Source of the DNA: Bradyrhizobium sp. Y36
GTDB taxonomy: Bacteria; Pseudomonadota; Alphaproteobacteria; Rhizobiales; Xanthobacteraceae
DNA: 64,000 bases
Direction: 5' to 3'
Assembly (NCBI RefSeq): GCF_002531575.1
Contig: NZ_NWTI01000014.1
Coordinates: forward strand, 62,001 to 126,000
Position 1 is the first letter of the stretch, and the number at the start of each line of letters is the position of its first letter. The notes beneath the pieces were generated by a model, which was not told the DNA's origin, did not search any database, and saw only the letters and a program-made list of their open reading frames with translations. This document shows positions 57,415 to 64,000 of the stretch, one piece after another. Both the position numbers and the translations under genes were made by a program.

Positions 57415-57459
57415 TGTCATTTGCGGCTGTAAGCGGTGACAGCCCCTACAGGTAAAGCC

Positions 57460-57945
57460 TCAGAGCTGCCCCAGCAGCGTATCGCCGCCGGACACCTCGA
57501 CCTTGCCGGGCATCGCCTCGAGGTTCAGCTTCTTGACCACGCCGTCCTCGACCAGCATCGAATAGCGCTTGGAGCGGATGCCGAGGCCGTTGCCGGAGGC
57601 ATCGAGCTCCATGCCGATCGCCTTGGCGAAGTCGGCATTGCCGTCGGCGAGGAAGATCGCCTCGTCGCGCTGGTCGGTGTCGCGCTTCCAGGCGTTCATG
57701 ACGAAAGCGTCGTTGACCGAGACGATGGCGATGGTGTCGACGCCCTTGTCCTTCATGGCATAGGCGTTGAGGAAGATGCTCGGCAGATGCATCTTGTGGC
57801 AGGTGCCGGTGTAGGCGCCGGGCACCGCGAACAGCGCCACCTTCTTGCCCTTGAAGATATCGTCGGTGGTCTTCACCTGCGGACCGTCCGCCGTCATCAC
57901 GCGGAATTTCGCCTCGGGCAGCTTGTCGCCAGTCTGGATCGCCAT
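57460..57945 (-). CDS. Peroxiredoxin (Prx5-like, single cysteine)
   Basis: A 161-residue thiol peroxidase. The peroxidatic Cys49 lies in VPGAYTGTCHKMHLP, keeping the PxxxTxxC motif (Pro42, Thr46, Cys49). There is no other cysteine, so resolution must use an external thiol such as glutathione or thioredoxin. The length and ending match the Prx5 family, which reduces hydrogen peroxide and alkyl peroxides. AGGGAGACTGACG precedes the ATG at 57945. The 3' end lies in the second copy of the tandem duplication. Confidence 0.93.
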   Translation of the reverse strand: MAIQTGDKLPEAKFRVMTADGPQVKTTDDIFKGKKVALFAVPGAYTGTCHKMHLPSIFLNAYAMKDKGVDTIAIVSVNDAFVMNAWKRDTDQRDEAIFLADGNADFAKAIGMELDASGNGLGIRSKRYSMLVEDGVVKKLNLEAMPGKVEVSGGDTLLGQL

Positions 57946-58053
57946 CGTCAGTCTCCCTGAATGTCGGTCCCGCTTTTTAGACCGTGCGGCGGGCCTGCAC
58001 AATATTGCCGGCGGGCGAGATGGCGAGGGCGTAGCCCCTTCACCATGATGTCA

Positions 58054-58608
58054 TCAGCCGGCAAAGCCGCCATTGTCGAGGAAGGCCCGCTCCTCCTCGG
58101 TGGTGTCGCGGCCGAGAAGGTGATTGCGGTGGGGAAACCGGCCGAACCGCTGGATGATGTCGGCGTGCTCCCGCGCATATTTCAGGTTTTCGGCATTCCC
58201 GGTGTTCTGAAACAGCGCGATGCAATGCAGCTGGTCGGGCAGGTGCTCCGAATGCATGAAGGGCAGATAGAGGAATTCGAGCAGGACCGGATCGACCCTG
58301 GCATCGACACCTCGCGCGATGGCGCGGCGGGCGACGTCGCGCGCCAGGCCGTCGCTGGCAAAGGCCTGGGGCGTGCCGCGGAACATGTTGCGCGGGAATT
58401 GGTCGAGCACGATGACGAGCGCCAGCGCGCCATCGTCGCTGTCTTCCCAGGACGCCAGCTCGCCGGCGCTGGCCTGCTGCCAGAGCGAGAGAAAGCGGCG
58501 CCGGACCTCGGCGTCGAAAGCGTCGCTGCGCTCGTACCAGCGCTCGCGGCCGGCCTCGCGCCAGAAGGCGAGGACGGCTGATGGTGTGACGTCGCCGACC
58601 GCGGTCAT
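58054..58608 (-). CDS. DUF924 family protein
   Basis: A 184-residue all-helical protein. VLAFWREAGRERWYERSDAF, LVIVLDQFPRNMFRGTPQAF, EFLYLPFMHSEHLPDQ and RFPHRNHLLGRDTTEEERAF are the conserved blocks of DUF924, a TPR-like fold related to the YfbU-type families. It has no known catalytic activity. It lies between peroxiredoxin and the acyl-CoA ligase on the same strand, with a gap of 15 bases after the ligase, so it may be cotranscribed with it. Confidence 0.88.
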   Translation of the reverse strand: MTAVGDVTPSAVLAFWREAGRERWYERSDAFDAEVRRRFLSLWQQASAGELASWEDSDDGALALVIVLDQFPRNMFRGTPQAFASDGLARDVARRAIARGVDARVDPVLLEFLYLPFMHSEHLPDQLHCIALFQNTGNAENLKYAREHADIIQRFGRFPHRNHLLGRDTTEEERAFLDNGGFAG

Positions 58609-58623
58609 GAACCGGAGACGTGT

Positions 58624-60309
58624 TTACGCCGCCTGAGCCTTCTTCTCGTCGCGCAGCTCGCGGCGCAGGATCTTGCCGACATTGGTCTTCGGCAGGTCGG
58701 TGCGGAATTCGATGTGCTTGGGCACCTTGTAGCCGGTGAGCTGCTCGTGACAGAACTTGATCACCGCCTCGGCGGTGAGGTTTTGATCCTTCTTCACCAC
58801 GAAGGCCTTCACCGCTTCGCCCGACTTGGAATCGGGGATGCCGATCACGGCGCATTCGAGCACGCCTGGATGGCTCGCGATCACTTCCTCGACCTCGTTG
58901 GGATAGACGTTGAAGCCGGAGACCAGGATCATGTCCTTCTTCCGGTCGACGATCTTGGTGTAGCCCTTCTCGTCCATGATGCCGATGTCGCCGGTGCGGA
59001 AATAGCCGTCCGCGGTCATCACCTTGGCGGTGTCCTCGGGCCTGTTCCAGTAGCCCGACATCACTTGCGGGCCCTTGGCGCAGATCTCGCCGGCCTGGCC
59101 GAGCGGGACTTCGTTGCCGTCGTCGTCGCGGATCGAGATGTAGGTCGACGGCACGGGGATGCCGATCGTCCCCGTGAACTCGGTTGCGGTTGCCGGATTG
59201 CAGGTCAACGTCGGCGACGTCTCCGACAGGCCGTAACCCTCAGCGATGAAGCAGCCGGTGATCGCCTTCCATTGATCGGCGACGGGCCGCTGCACCGCCA
59301 TGCCGCCACCGTTGGAGATCTTCAGCTTGGAGAAGTCGAGCTTCTTGAAATCGGGATGGTGCATCAGGCCGTTGTAGAGCGTGTTGACGGCCGGGAAGCT
59401 GTTGACCTGATACTTCGCGAGCTCCTTGACGAAGCCCGGGATGTCGCGCGGGTTGGGGATCAGCAGATTGCAGCCGCCGGCGCGCACCGCGAGCAGGTAG
59501 CAGGCCGTCAGCGCGAAGATGTGATAGAGCGGCAGCGCGCAGACGATCATGAGCTGGTCGACATGCGGCGGCGCTGCGAGCGCCGGCTGCAGCCAGGCGT
59601 CGTTCTGCAGGACGTTGGCGACGATGTTGCGGTGAAGCAGGGTGGCGCCCTTGGAGACGCCGGTGGTGCCGCCGGTATATTGCAGGAAGGCGACGTCGCC
59701 CGGCGACAGTTTTGGCTTGTTGAAGGCCATGCCGCGGCCGGCGGACAGCGCATCGTTGAAGGCGACCGAGCCGGGCAGCGACCACGCCGGTACCATCTTC
59801 TTGACGCGGCGAACGACGAGATTGACGATCACGCCCTTGAAGCCGAGCAGGTCGCCCATGCTGGCGACGATGACGTGCTTCACCGGGGTCTTGGCGATCA
59901 CCTGCTCGACGGTGTGGGCGAAGTTCTCCAGCACGATGATGGCTTCAGCGCCGGAATCCTTGAGCTGGTGCTCGAGCTCACGCGGCGTGTAGAGCGGATT
60001 GACGTTGACCACCGCGAAGCCGGCGCGGAGCACAGCCGCGGTCGCGACCGGGTATTGCAGCACGTTCGGCATCATGATGGCGACGCGGGCACCGCGCTGC
60101 AGGCCGCGGCCCTGCAGATAGGCGGCCAGCGCGACCGACATCTGGTCGAGGTCGCGGTAGCTGATCGACTTGTCCATGCAGATGAACGCCTTGCGGTCGG
60201 CGAACTTGGCGAAGCTCTCCTCCAGCAGGTCGACCAGCGATGCGTATTGGGTCGGCTCGATATCGGCAGGCACGCCGGGCGGATATTGCTTGAGCCAGAT
60301 GCGCTCCAT
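58624..60309 (-). CDS. fadD: Long-chain-fatty-acid--CoA ligase
   Basis: A 561-residue AMP-forming ligase, normal in length for FadD. QYTGGTTGVSKGATLLHRNI is the ATP motif, EGYGLSETSPTLTCNP the second core, GYFRTGDIGIMDEKGY the adenylation site, VDRKKDMILVSGFNVYPNEV the hinge, and PKTNVGKILRRELR holds the catalytic Lys. It opens MERIWLKQYPPGVPADIEPT, as typical FadD proteins do. It activates exogenous long-chain fatty acids for beta-oxidation or lipid synthesis. Confidence 0.94.
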   Translation of the reverse strand: MERIWLKQYPPGVPADIEPTQYASLVDLLEESFAKFADRKAFICMDKSISYRDLDQMSVALAAYLQGRGLQRGARVAIMMPNVLQYPVATAAVLRAGFAVVNVNPLYTPRELEHQLKDSGAEAIIVLENFAHTVEQVIAKTPVKHVIVASMGDLLGFKGVIVNLVVRRVKKMVPAWSLPGSVAFNDALSAGRGMAFNKPKLSPGDVAFLQYTGGTTGVSKGATLLHRNIVANVLQNDAWLQPALAAPPHVDQLMIVCALPLYHIFALTACYLLAVRAGGCNLLIPNPRDIPGFVKELAKYQVNSFPAVNTLYNGLMHHPDFKKLDFSKLKISNGGGMAVQRPVADQWKAITGCFIAEGYGLSETSPTLTCNPATATEFTGTIGIPVPSTYISIRDDDGNEVPLGQAGEICAKGPQVMSGYWNRPEDTAKVMTADGYFRTGDIGIMDEKGYTKIVDRKKDMILVSGFNVYPNEVEEVIASHPGVLECAVIGIPDSKSGEAVKAFVVKKDQNLTAEAVIKFCHEQLTGYKVPKHIEFRTDLPKTNVGKILRRELRDEKKAQAA

Positions 60310-60498
60310 GGAAAACTCCCCTCATCTACCAGAGCCCGTTGTGTCTCGGGCTTGCCTCATTACCGCCAGTATCGAACCTGTCGGATCGGGTGGCAAGCGC
60401 TGGAGGCTTAGGGCAAAGGTCGGGGAGTGGCTACTGGAATCATGGCAACCGGCGCTGCCGCAGGTGCGAAGCGCCGGCCGTCGCGGTGAACGGCGCCG

Positions 60499-61977
60499 TT
60501 AACTGTTGTTGGCCGGCTTGGCGGGCTTGGTCGCCGCCTTGGGTTTGGCGGACTTCTGCTCGCCGCTGGCCGCAGGCTTCTCGGCGGGTCTTGCCGGCGT
60601 ATCGTGCTTGGCTGGAGCTGCCGCATGCTTGGGCGCCGCCGGCTTCGCGGCAGTCTTGGTGTCGTTCTTGGCGTCGCTCTTGCCGCCGCTCTTGGCGTCG
60701 GCCGGCTTCGCCGCCGCCGTCTTGGTGTCCTTGCCAGCGTCCTTGGGCTTGTCGGCCGCATCGGGCTTCTTGGCGACGCGCGACTTCTTGCCACGCGGCT
60801 TGGACGCCGCCTGCTGGTCGGCATCGGCCGCGACTGCCGCGATCAGGGCGGTGCCGGTGCGGGTCGGGCCGGTATAGACCAGCACGGGCTCGGTCGCCGC
60901 CGGCGCCGAGGCCATCAGCTCGGAGGCCTTCATCAGCGGCGGCTGCAGGCCGGCGGTGAAGAAGGTCACCTGGGCTTCGCCGCCGGTCGCAGAGGCCGAT
61001 CCTGATGGGCTGCCATTGGCCGCAATAAGTGCATCGTCGTCGTCGCTGGCCGGCCGCTTGCGGTGCGGGCCGCACATCTCGTCGCGCAGGTTCGGCGGCG
61101 AGGCGTCGACCGGCACGAGGTTCTCGACCGTGCCGAGCGAGGGGCGCAGCCACGTCAGATTATCCTGGCTGAAGCCGCGCTCCAGCAGCTGCGCCGCCTT
61201 CACCGCGCGCGCCGTGCCGGAATTGGAGCCGAGCACCACCGCGATCAGCCGGCGGCCGTTGCGCGTGGCCGACGCCACGAGATTGTAGCCGGACGCGCAG
61301 ATGAAGCCGGTCTTGAAACCATCGGCGCCGGGATAACGGCCGATCAGCTTGTTGAAATTACCGGTGACGCGCTTGCCGAAGCGGATTGCCGGGATGTGCA
61401 CGAAATATTCGTATTCCGGCAGGTCGCGCAGGAACGAGCGCGCGAGGATGCCGAGATCGCGCGCCGAGGTGATCTGACCGTCGGCGGGCAGGCCGTTCGG
61501 GTTGACGTAGCTGGTCTGCGTCATGCCGAGCTTTCGCGCGGTGTCGTTCATCATCGCGGAGAAGCCGTCGATCGAGCCGCCGACGCCTTCGGCCAGCACC
61601 ACGGCCATGTCGTTCGCCGACTTGACCATCATCATCTTCAGCGCGTTGTCGACGGTGAGCTGCGTTCCCGGACGGAACCCCATCTTCGAGGGCGATTGCG
61701 AGGCGGCCGTCGGCGAAACCGTGAGCAGCGTGTCGAGCGTGAGCTTGCCGTCCTTGACCGCCTTCAGCGTCACATAGGCCGTCATGATCTTGGTGACGGA
61801 GGCCGGATACCAGGGAACCGTCGCATTATCGGCCTGCAACACCTTGCCGCTATCGGCCTCGATCAGCAGCAGCGCCTCGGCGCTCGCCGCGCGCGGCGCA
61901 AGCAGCGCGGCACAGGCGAGCGTCGCAGCGAACAGGTTGAACAAGGATTTGCGAAGCAGCGGGCGTAGGGCGTGCAC
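60499..61977 (-). CDS. D-alanyl-D-alanine carboxypeptidase (DacF/PBP5-type) with long basic Ala/Lys/Pro tail
   Basis: A low-molecular-weight penicillin-binding protein. The signal region is LRKSLFNLFAATLACAALLA. The active site has PASVTKIMTAY (SxxK), VKSANDMAVVLAE (SxN) and GADGFKTGF (KTG). It trims the pentapeptide stem of peptidoglycan in the periplasm. The last 130 or so residues form a histone-H1-like Ala/Lys/Pro-rich tail (KPADAKSGGKSDAKNDTKTA), which is unusual in length for PBP5-type enzymes. The start is placed at a GTG at 61977 before the signal. An upstream ATG at 62076 adds an Arg-rich stretch. Confidence 0.9.
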   Translation of the reverse strand: MHALRPLLRKSLFNLFAATLACAALLAPRAASAEALLLIEADSGKVLQADNATVPWYPASVTKIMTAYVTLKAVKDGKLTLDTLLTVSPTAASQSPSKMGFRPGTQLTVDNALKMMMVKSANDMAVVLAEGVGGSIDGFSAMMNDTARKLGMTQTSYVNPNGLPADGQITSARDLGILARSFLRDLPEYEYFVHIPAIRFGKRVTGNFNKLIGRYPGADGFKTGFICASGYNLVASATRNGRRLIAVVLGSNSGTARAVKAAQLLERGFSQDNLTWLRPSLGTVENLVPVDASPPNLRDEMCGPHRKRPASDDDDALIAANGSPSGSASATGGEAQVTFFTAGLQPPLMKASELMASAPAATEPVLVYTGPTRTGTALIAAVAADADQQAASKPRGKKSRVAKKPDAADKPKDAGKDTKTAAAKPADAKSGGKSDAKNDTKTAAKPAAPKHAAAPAKHDTPARPAEKPAASGEQKSAKPKAATKPAKPANNS

Positions 61978-62167
61978 TATCCGATTCCGGTCCTTGGAGA
62001 CCCGCCTGATACGGGCGGTGCTCGTGATCTGATTGTCGGTTCTGAAATTTAAGCGCCGCCGCTTGCGGCGCCGCAAACCTATACCGGCTGGTGCGTCGAG
62101 AATAGGGGGCTCAGTGTGGTATTCCGCAATGAAATAGGCCGAATTTCGACGGTACTGTGGGGACTTG

Positions 62168-63964
62168 CTAGGGCGATTTGGCAGCCGTCGCGGCAGCCTC
62201 AGACGCCGTCACGCTGGCCCGTGCGCCGTCCTGCACCATGAACTGGGCCCTCGCGAGCTCGGCAAAATGGCCGCCTTTGGCCACGAGTTCATCGAAGGTT
62301 CCGCCTTCGATCACGCGGCCGTTCTCGAACACCAGGATCCGCGTGGCATTGCGGATGGTGGAGAGGCGATGGGCGATCACGAAAGTGGTGCGGCCCTTCA
62401 TCACTTCGTCGAGAGCGGCGTTCACCTTGGCCTCGGTGACGGCGTCGAGTGCGCTGGTGGCTTCGTCCAGGATCAGGATCGGCGGGTCCTTCAGCAGTGC
62501 GCGGGCGATCGACAGGCGCTGCCGCTCGCCGCCGGACAGCATGCGGCCGCGCTCGCCGGCATTGGTCTCGAACCCGCCGCTGCGCTCGATGAACTCGAGC
62601 GCCTGGGCGCGCTCCGCCGCCTTGCGCATCTCGGCCTCGGTCGCATCCGGCTTGCCGACGCGTAGGTTCTCCGCGATCGAGCGGTTGAACAGCAGCGCTT
62701 CCTGGAACACGACGCCGATGTTCCGTCGCAGCGAGGTCAGCGTCACGCCGCGCACGTCCATGCCGTCGATCTTGATGAAGCCGGATTGCGGATCGAAGGC
62801 GCGATGCAGCAGCGCGATCGCGGTCGATTTGCCGGCACCGGTCGGGCCGACCAGTGCGATGGTCTGGCCGGGCAGCGCGGTGAAGGTGAGATCCTCGATC
62901 GCCGGCCGCTTGCCGTCATAGGAGAAGGTGACGTCGTTGAACTCGACGAGGCCGGACAGCCTGCCGGCATCGATCGCGTCGGGCCGGTCGTGCACCGCGG
63001 GCACGGCGTCGAGCACATTGAAGAATTCGCGCAGCCGCGGCGCTTCCATGAACACGTTGTTGATGAAGCTCACGACCTGCTCGAGCTTCTGGATCAGCAT
63101 CGTCGCGAAGCTCACGAACATCACGATCTCGCCGACGGAAGTCAGCCCCTGGTCGTGTAGGGCGATGCCGAGCGAGAAGATCGCGAGCACCGTGATGGTG
63201 GTGGAGGCGCGCGTGATGACGGTGACGAGCGCCCACCACGACAGCACCGGCATCTGCGCGGCCAGCAGATCGTCGGCGACGGAGCGCAGGCCCTTCACCT
63301 CGGATTCGACACGGACGAAGCTCTGCACCAGCGCGACGTTGCCGAGCGCGTCGGATGCGCGCGCGGACAGCTCGCTGTAGTGCTCCTCGACCTCCATCTG
63401 CATGCCGAAGGTCTTGCGCACCACGAAGGTCGTCAGCGCGGTGAAGACGATGCAGAGCACGAACAGGAGGATCGCCAGCCGCCAGTTCAGGTAGAGCGAC
63501 AGCGGCAGCAGCACCACGACCGAGAGGATCGCGGCGAAGTGCTCGCGGAAGAAGCCGAGCCACAGCCGCCACAGGGCGTCGGTTCCGTTGAGCATCACCT
63601 TCATCAGCCGGCCCGAATGGGTGCCGGAGTGGAAGGTCAGCGGCAGTTGCAGGATGTGCTCGAAATAGTCGGTCAGCACCGCCTGGCGCTGCCGGTGCGA
63701 GAGTCGGTCCGCCTGCAAGGCCACGAGCGCGCTGCACAGAATGGTGAAGAGCCCGAACGCGACCCAGGCGATGAGGAACGGCCAGGCCGAGTTCGAGCCG
63801 GCCACCGTCTTGCCGGAGAGCACGTCGACGATCCGGCCGAACAGCACGGGCTCGGCGAACTGCGAGGCGGCCAGCAGGAGATTGGCAAACGCCAGCAGCC
63901 AGCCCAGCCGCGCCTCCTTGCCAAGCAGCTCGAGAACGCGGGTGTAGAGGCTGAAAATAGTCAT
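62168..63964 (-). CDS. ndvA: Cyclic beta-glucan ABC exporter, fused permease-ATPase (NdvA/ChvA-like)
   Basis: A 598-residue type I ABC exporter half-transporter. It starts MTIFSLYTRVLELLGKEARL, followed by FANLLLAASQFAEPVLFGRI, the typical NdvA/ChvA opening. Six helices are followed by an ATPase domain with GPTGAGKST (Walker A), LSGGERQRLSIARALL (signature) and ILILDEATSALD (Walker B). The family exports cyclic beta-glucans, important for osmoadaptation and plant infection in rhizobia. The start at 63964 is preferred over an in-frame TTG at 63985. The glucan synthase partner is not in the window. Confidence 0.88.
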   Translation of the reverse strand: MTIFSLYTRVLELLGKEARLGWLLAFANLLLAASQFAEPVLFGRIVDVLSGKTVAGSNSAWPFLIAWVAFGLFTILCSALVALQADRLSHRQRQAVLTDYFEHILQLPLTFHSGTHSGRLMKVMLNGTDALWRLWLGFFREHFAAILSVVVLLPLSLYLNWRLAILLFVLCIVFTALTTFVVRKTFGMQMEVEEHYSELSARASDALGNVALVQSFVRVESEVKGLRSVADDLLAAQMPVLSWWALVTVITRASTTITVLAIFSLGIALHDQGLTSVGEIVMFVSFATMLIQKLEQVVSFINNVFMEAPRLREFFNVLDAVPAVHDRPDAIDAGRLSGLVEFNDVTFSYDGKRPAIEDLTFTALPGQTIALVGPTGAGKSTAIALLHRAFDPQSGFIKIDGMDVRGVTLTSLRRNIGVVFQEALLFNRSIAENLRVGKPDATEAEMRKAAERAQALEFIERSGGFETNAGERGRMLSGGERQRLSIARALLKDPPILILDEATSALDAVTEAKVNAALDEVMKGRTTFVIAHRLSTIRNATRILVFENGRVIEGGTFDELVAKGGHFAELARAQFMVQDGARASVTASEAAATAAKSP

Positions 63965-64000
63965 GCGGACCGGCAACTCAGGCAAATGGCGGGACCCGTA

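Larger units (their letters stand above)
56949..57504. repeat. 278-base tandem duplication covering the rnhA tail, a palindromic repeat and the peroxiredoxin tail
   Basis: Copy 1 is 56949-57226 and copy 2 is 57227-57504. Each starts TCAGCTTGCGCGCGACGGG and ends with CGGACACCTCGACCTT. Copy 1 begins inside rnhA and its right end is a fragment of the peroxiredoxin gene. Copy 2 begins with an rnhA fragment and runs into the true peroxiredoxin end. The copies differ at roughly eight positions plus two compensating single-base indels. Each contains one copy of the GTCATCGCCCGC palindromic repeat (57034-57138 and 57312-57414). The region 57007-57459 holds no gene. Confidence 0.92.

Noticed and set aside
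57089..57439. Frames in the duplicated intergenic region
   Set aside because: They consist of gene-tail fragments and palindromic repeats from the tandem duplication.

Overview
The window reads as a stretch of chromosome from Bradyrhizobium or a very close relative (Nitrobacteraceae, Alphaproteobacteria). The base composition is high in G+C. The conserved block DUF2948-hisD-UPF0262-phosphatase-maf-yacG-tRNA-Phe is typical of the order. Several dispersed palindromic repeat families look like those that litter Bradyrhizobium intergenic regions. No phage, insertion sequence, CRISPR array or rRNA operon was seen, and genes are tightly packed on both strands.

Layout. 1-2.9 kb: end of a ferric-reductase-like membrane gene, a small cyclic-nucleotide-binding protein, a long structured repeat element, RidA and tRNA-Thr. 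2.9-9.1 kb: a thioredoxin-reductase-like flavoprotein with a cNMP domain, an EthD protein, an alpha/beta hydrolase, and a TetR regulator divergent from two NAD(P)-binding oxidoreductases. 9.2-13.4 kb: the hisD-maf-yacG housekeeping block ending in tRNA-Phe. 13.5-14.7 kb: an orphan Bug/TctC binding protein. 14.9-22.1 kb: a stress regulon made of rpoE-chrR (ECF11 type), a second ECF sigma gene with a 100-residue partner, a CFA-synthase-like gene, a DUF1365 gene, an FAD oxidoreductase, and DUF1295 and DUF2177 membrane proteins. Four sites with the same architecture (TGATCC, 16 bases, CGTT) lie in front of these transcription units. 22.2-37.9 kb: small secreted proteins, oxidoreductases, an acyl-CoA ligase followed by oleate hydratase, an orphan histidine kinase with a periplasmic binding-protein-like sensor, a TPR protein, an aldo/keto reductase, a thioesterase and a Nudix hydrolase. 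38-47.6 kb: secreted proteins, a TAXI-TRAP transporter with its DUF1850 partner, an SDR and a CPA1 antiporter. 47.7-54.3 kb: tandem TPR/LprI-like secreted proteins, propionyl-CoA synthetase, OmpW behind a FixK/FNR-like box, and a DUF1013 regulator. 54.6-64 kb: ispH-thrB-rnhA, peroxiredoxin, DUF924, a long-chain acyl-CoA ligase, a D,D-carboxypeptidase and an NdvA-like ABC exporter.

The most coherent system is the 14.9-22.1 kb block. The ChrR homologue carries all four zinc ligands and all four cupin ligands at the residue numbers I recall for Rhodobacter sphaeroides ChrR. Its predicted targets modify membrane fatty acids and resemble the genes described for furan fatty acid synthesis. The block also appears to drive a second, little-characterised sigma factor, giving a two-tier cascade. 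Lipid chemistry recurs elsewhere in the window (oleate hydratase, two acyl-CoA ligases, propionyl-CoA synthetase). All functional calls come from reading the sequence and from recall of protein families. No database search was run.
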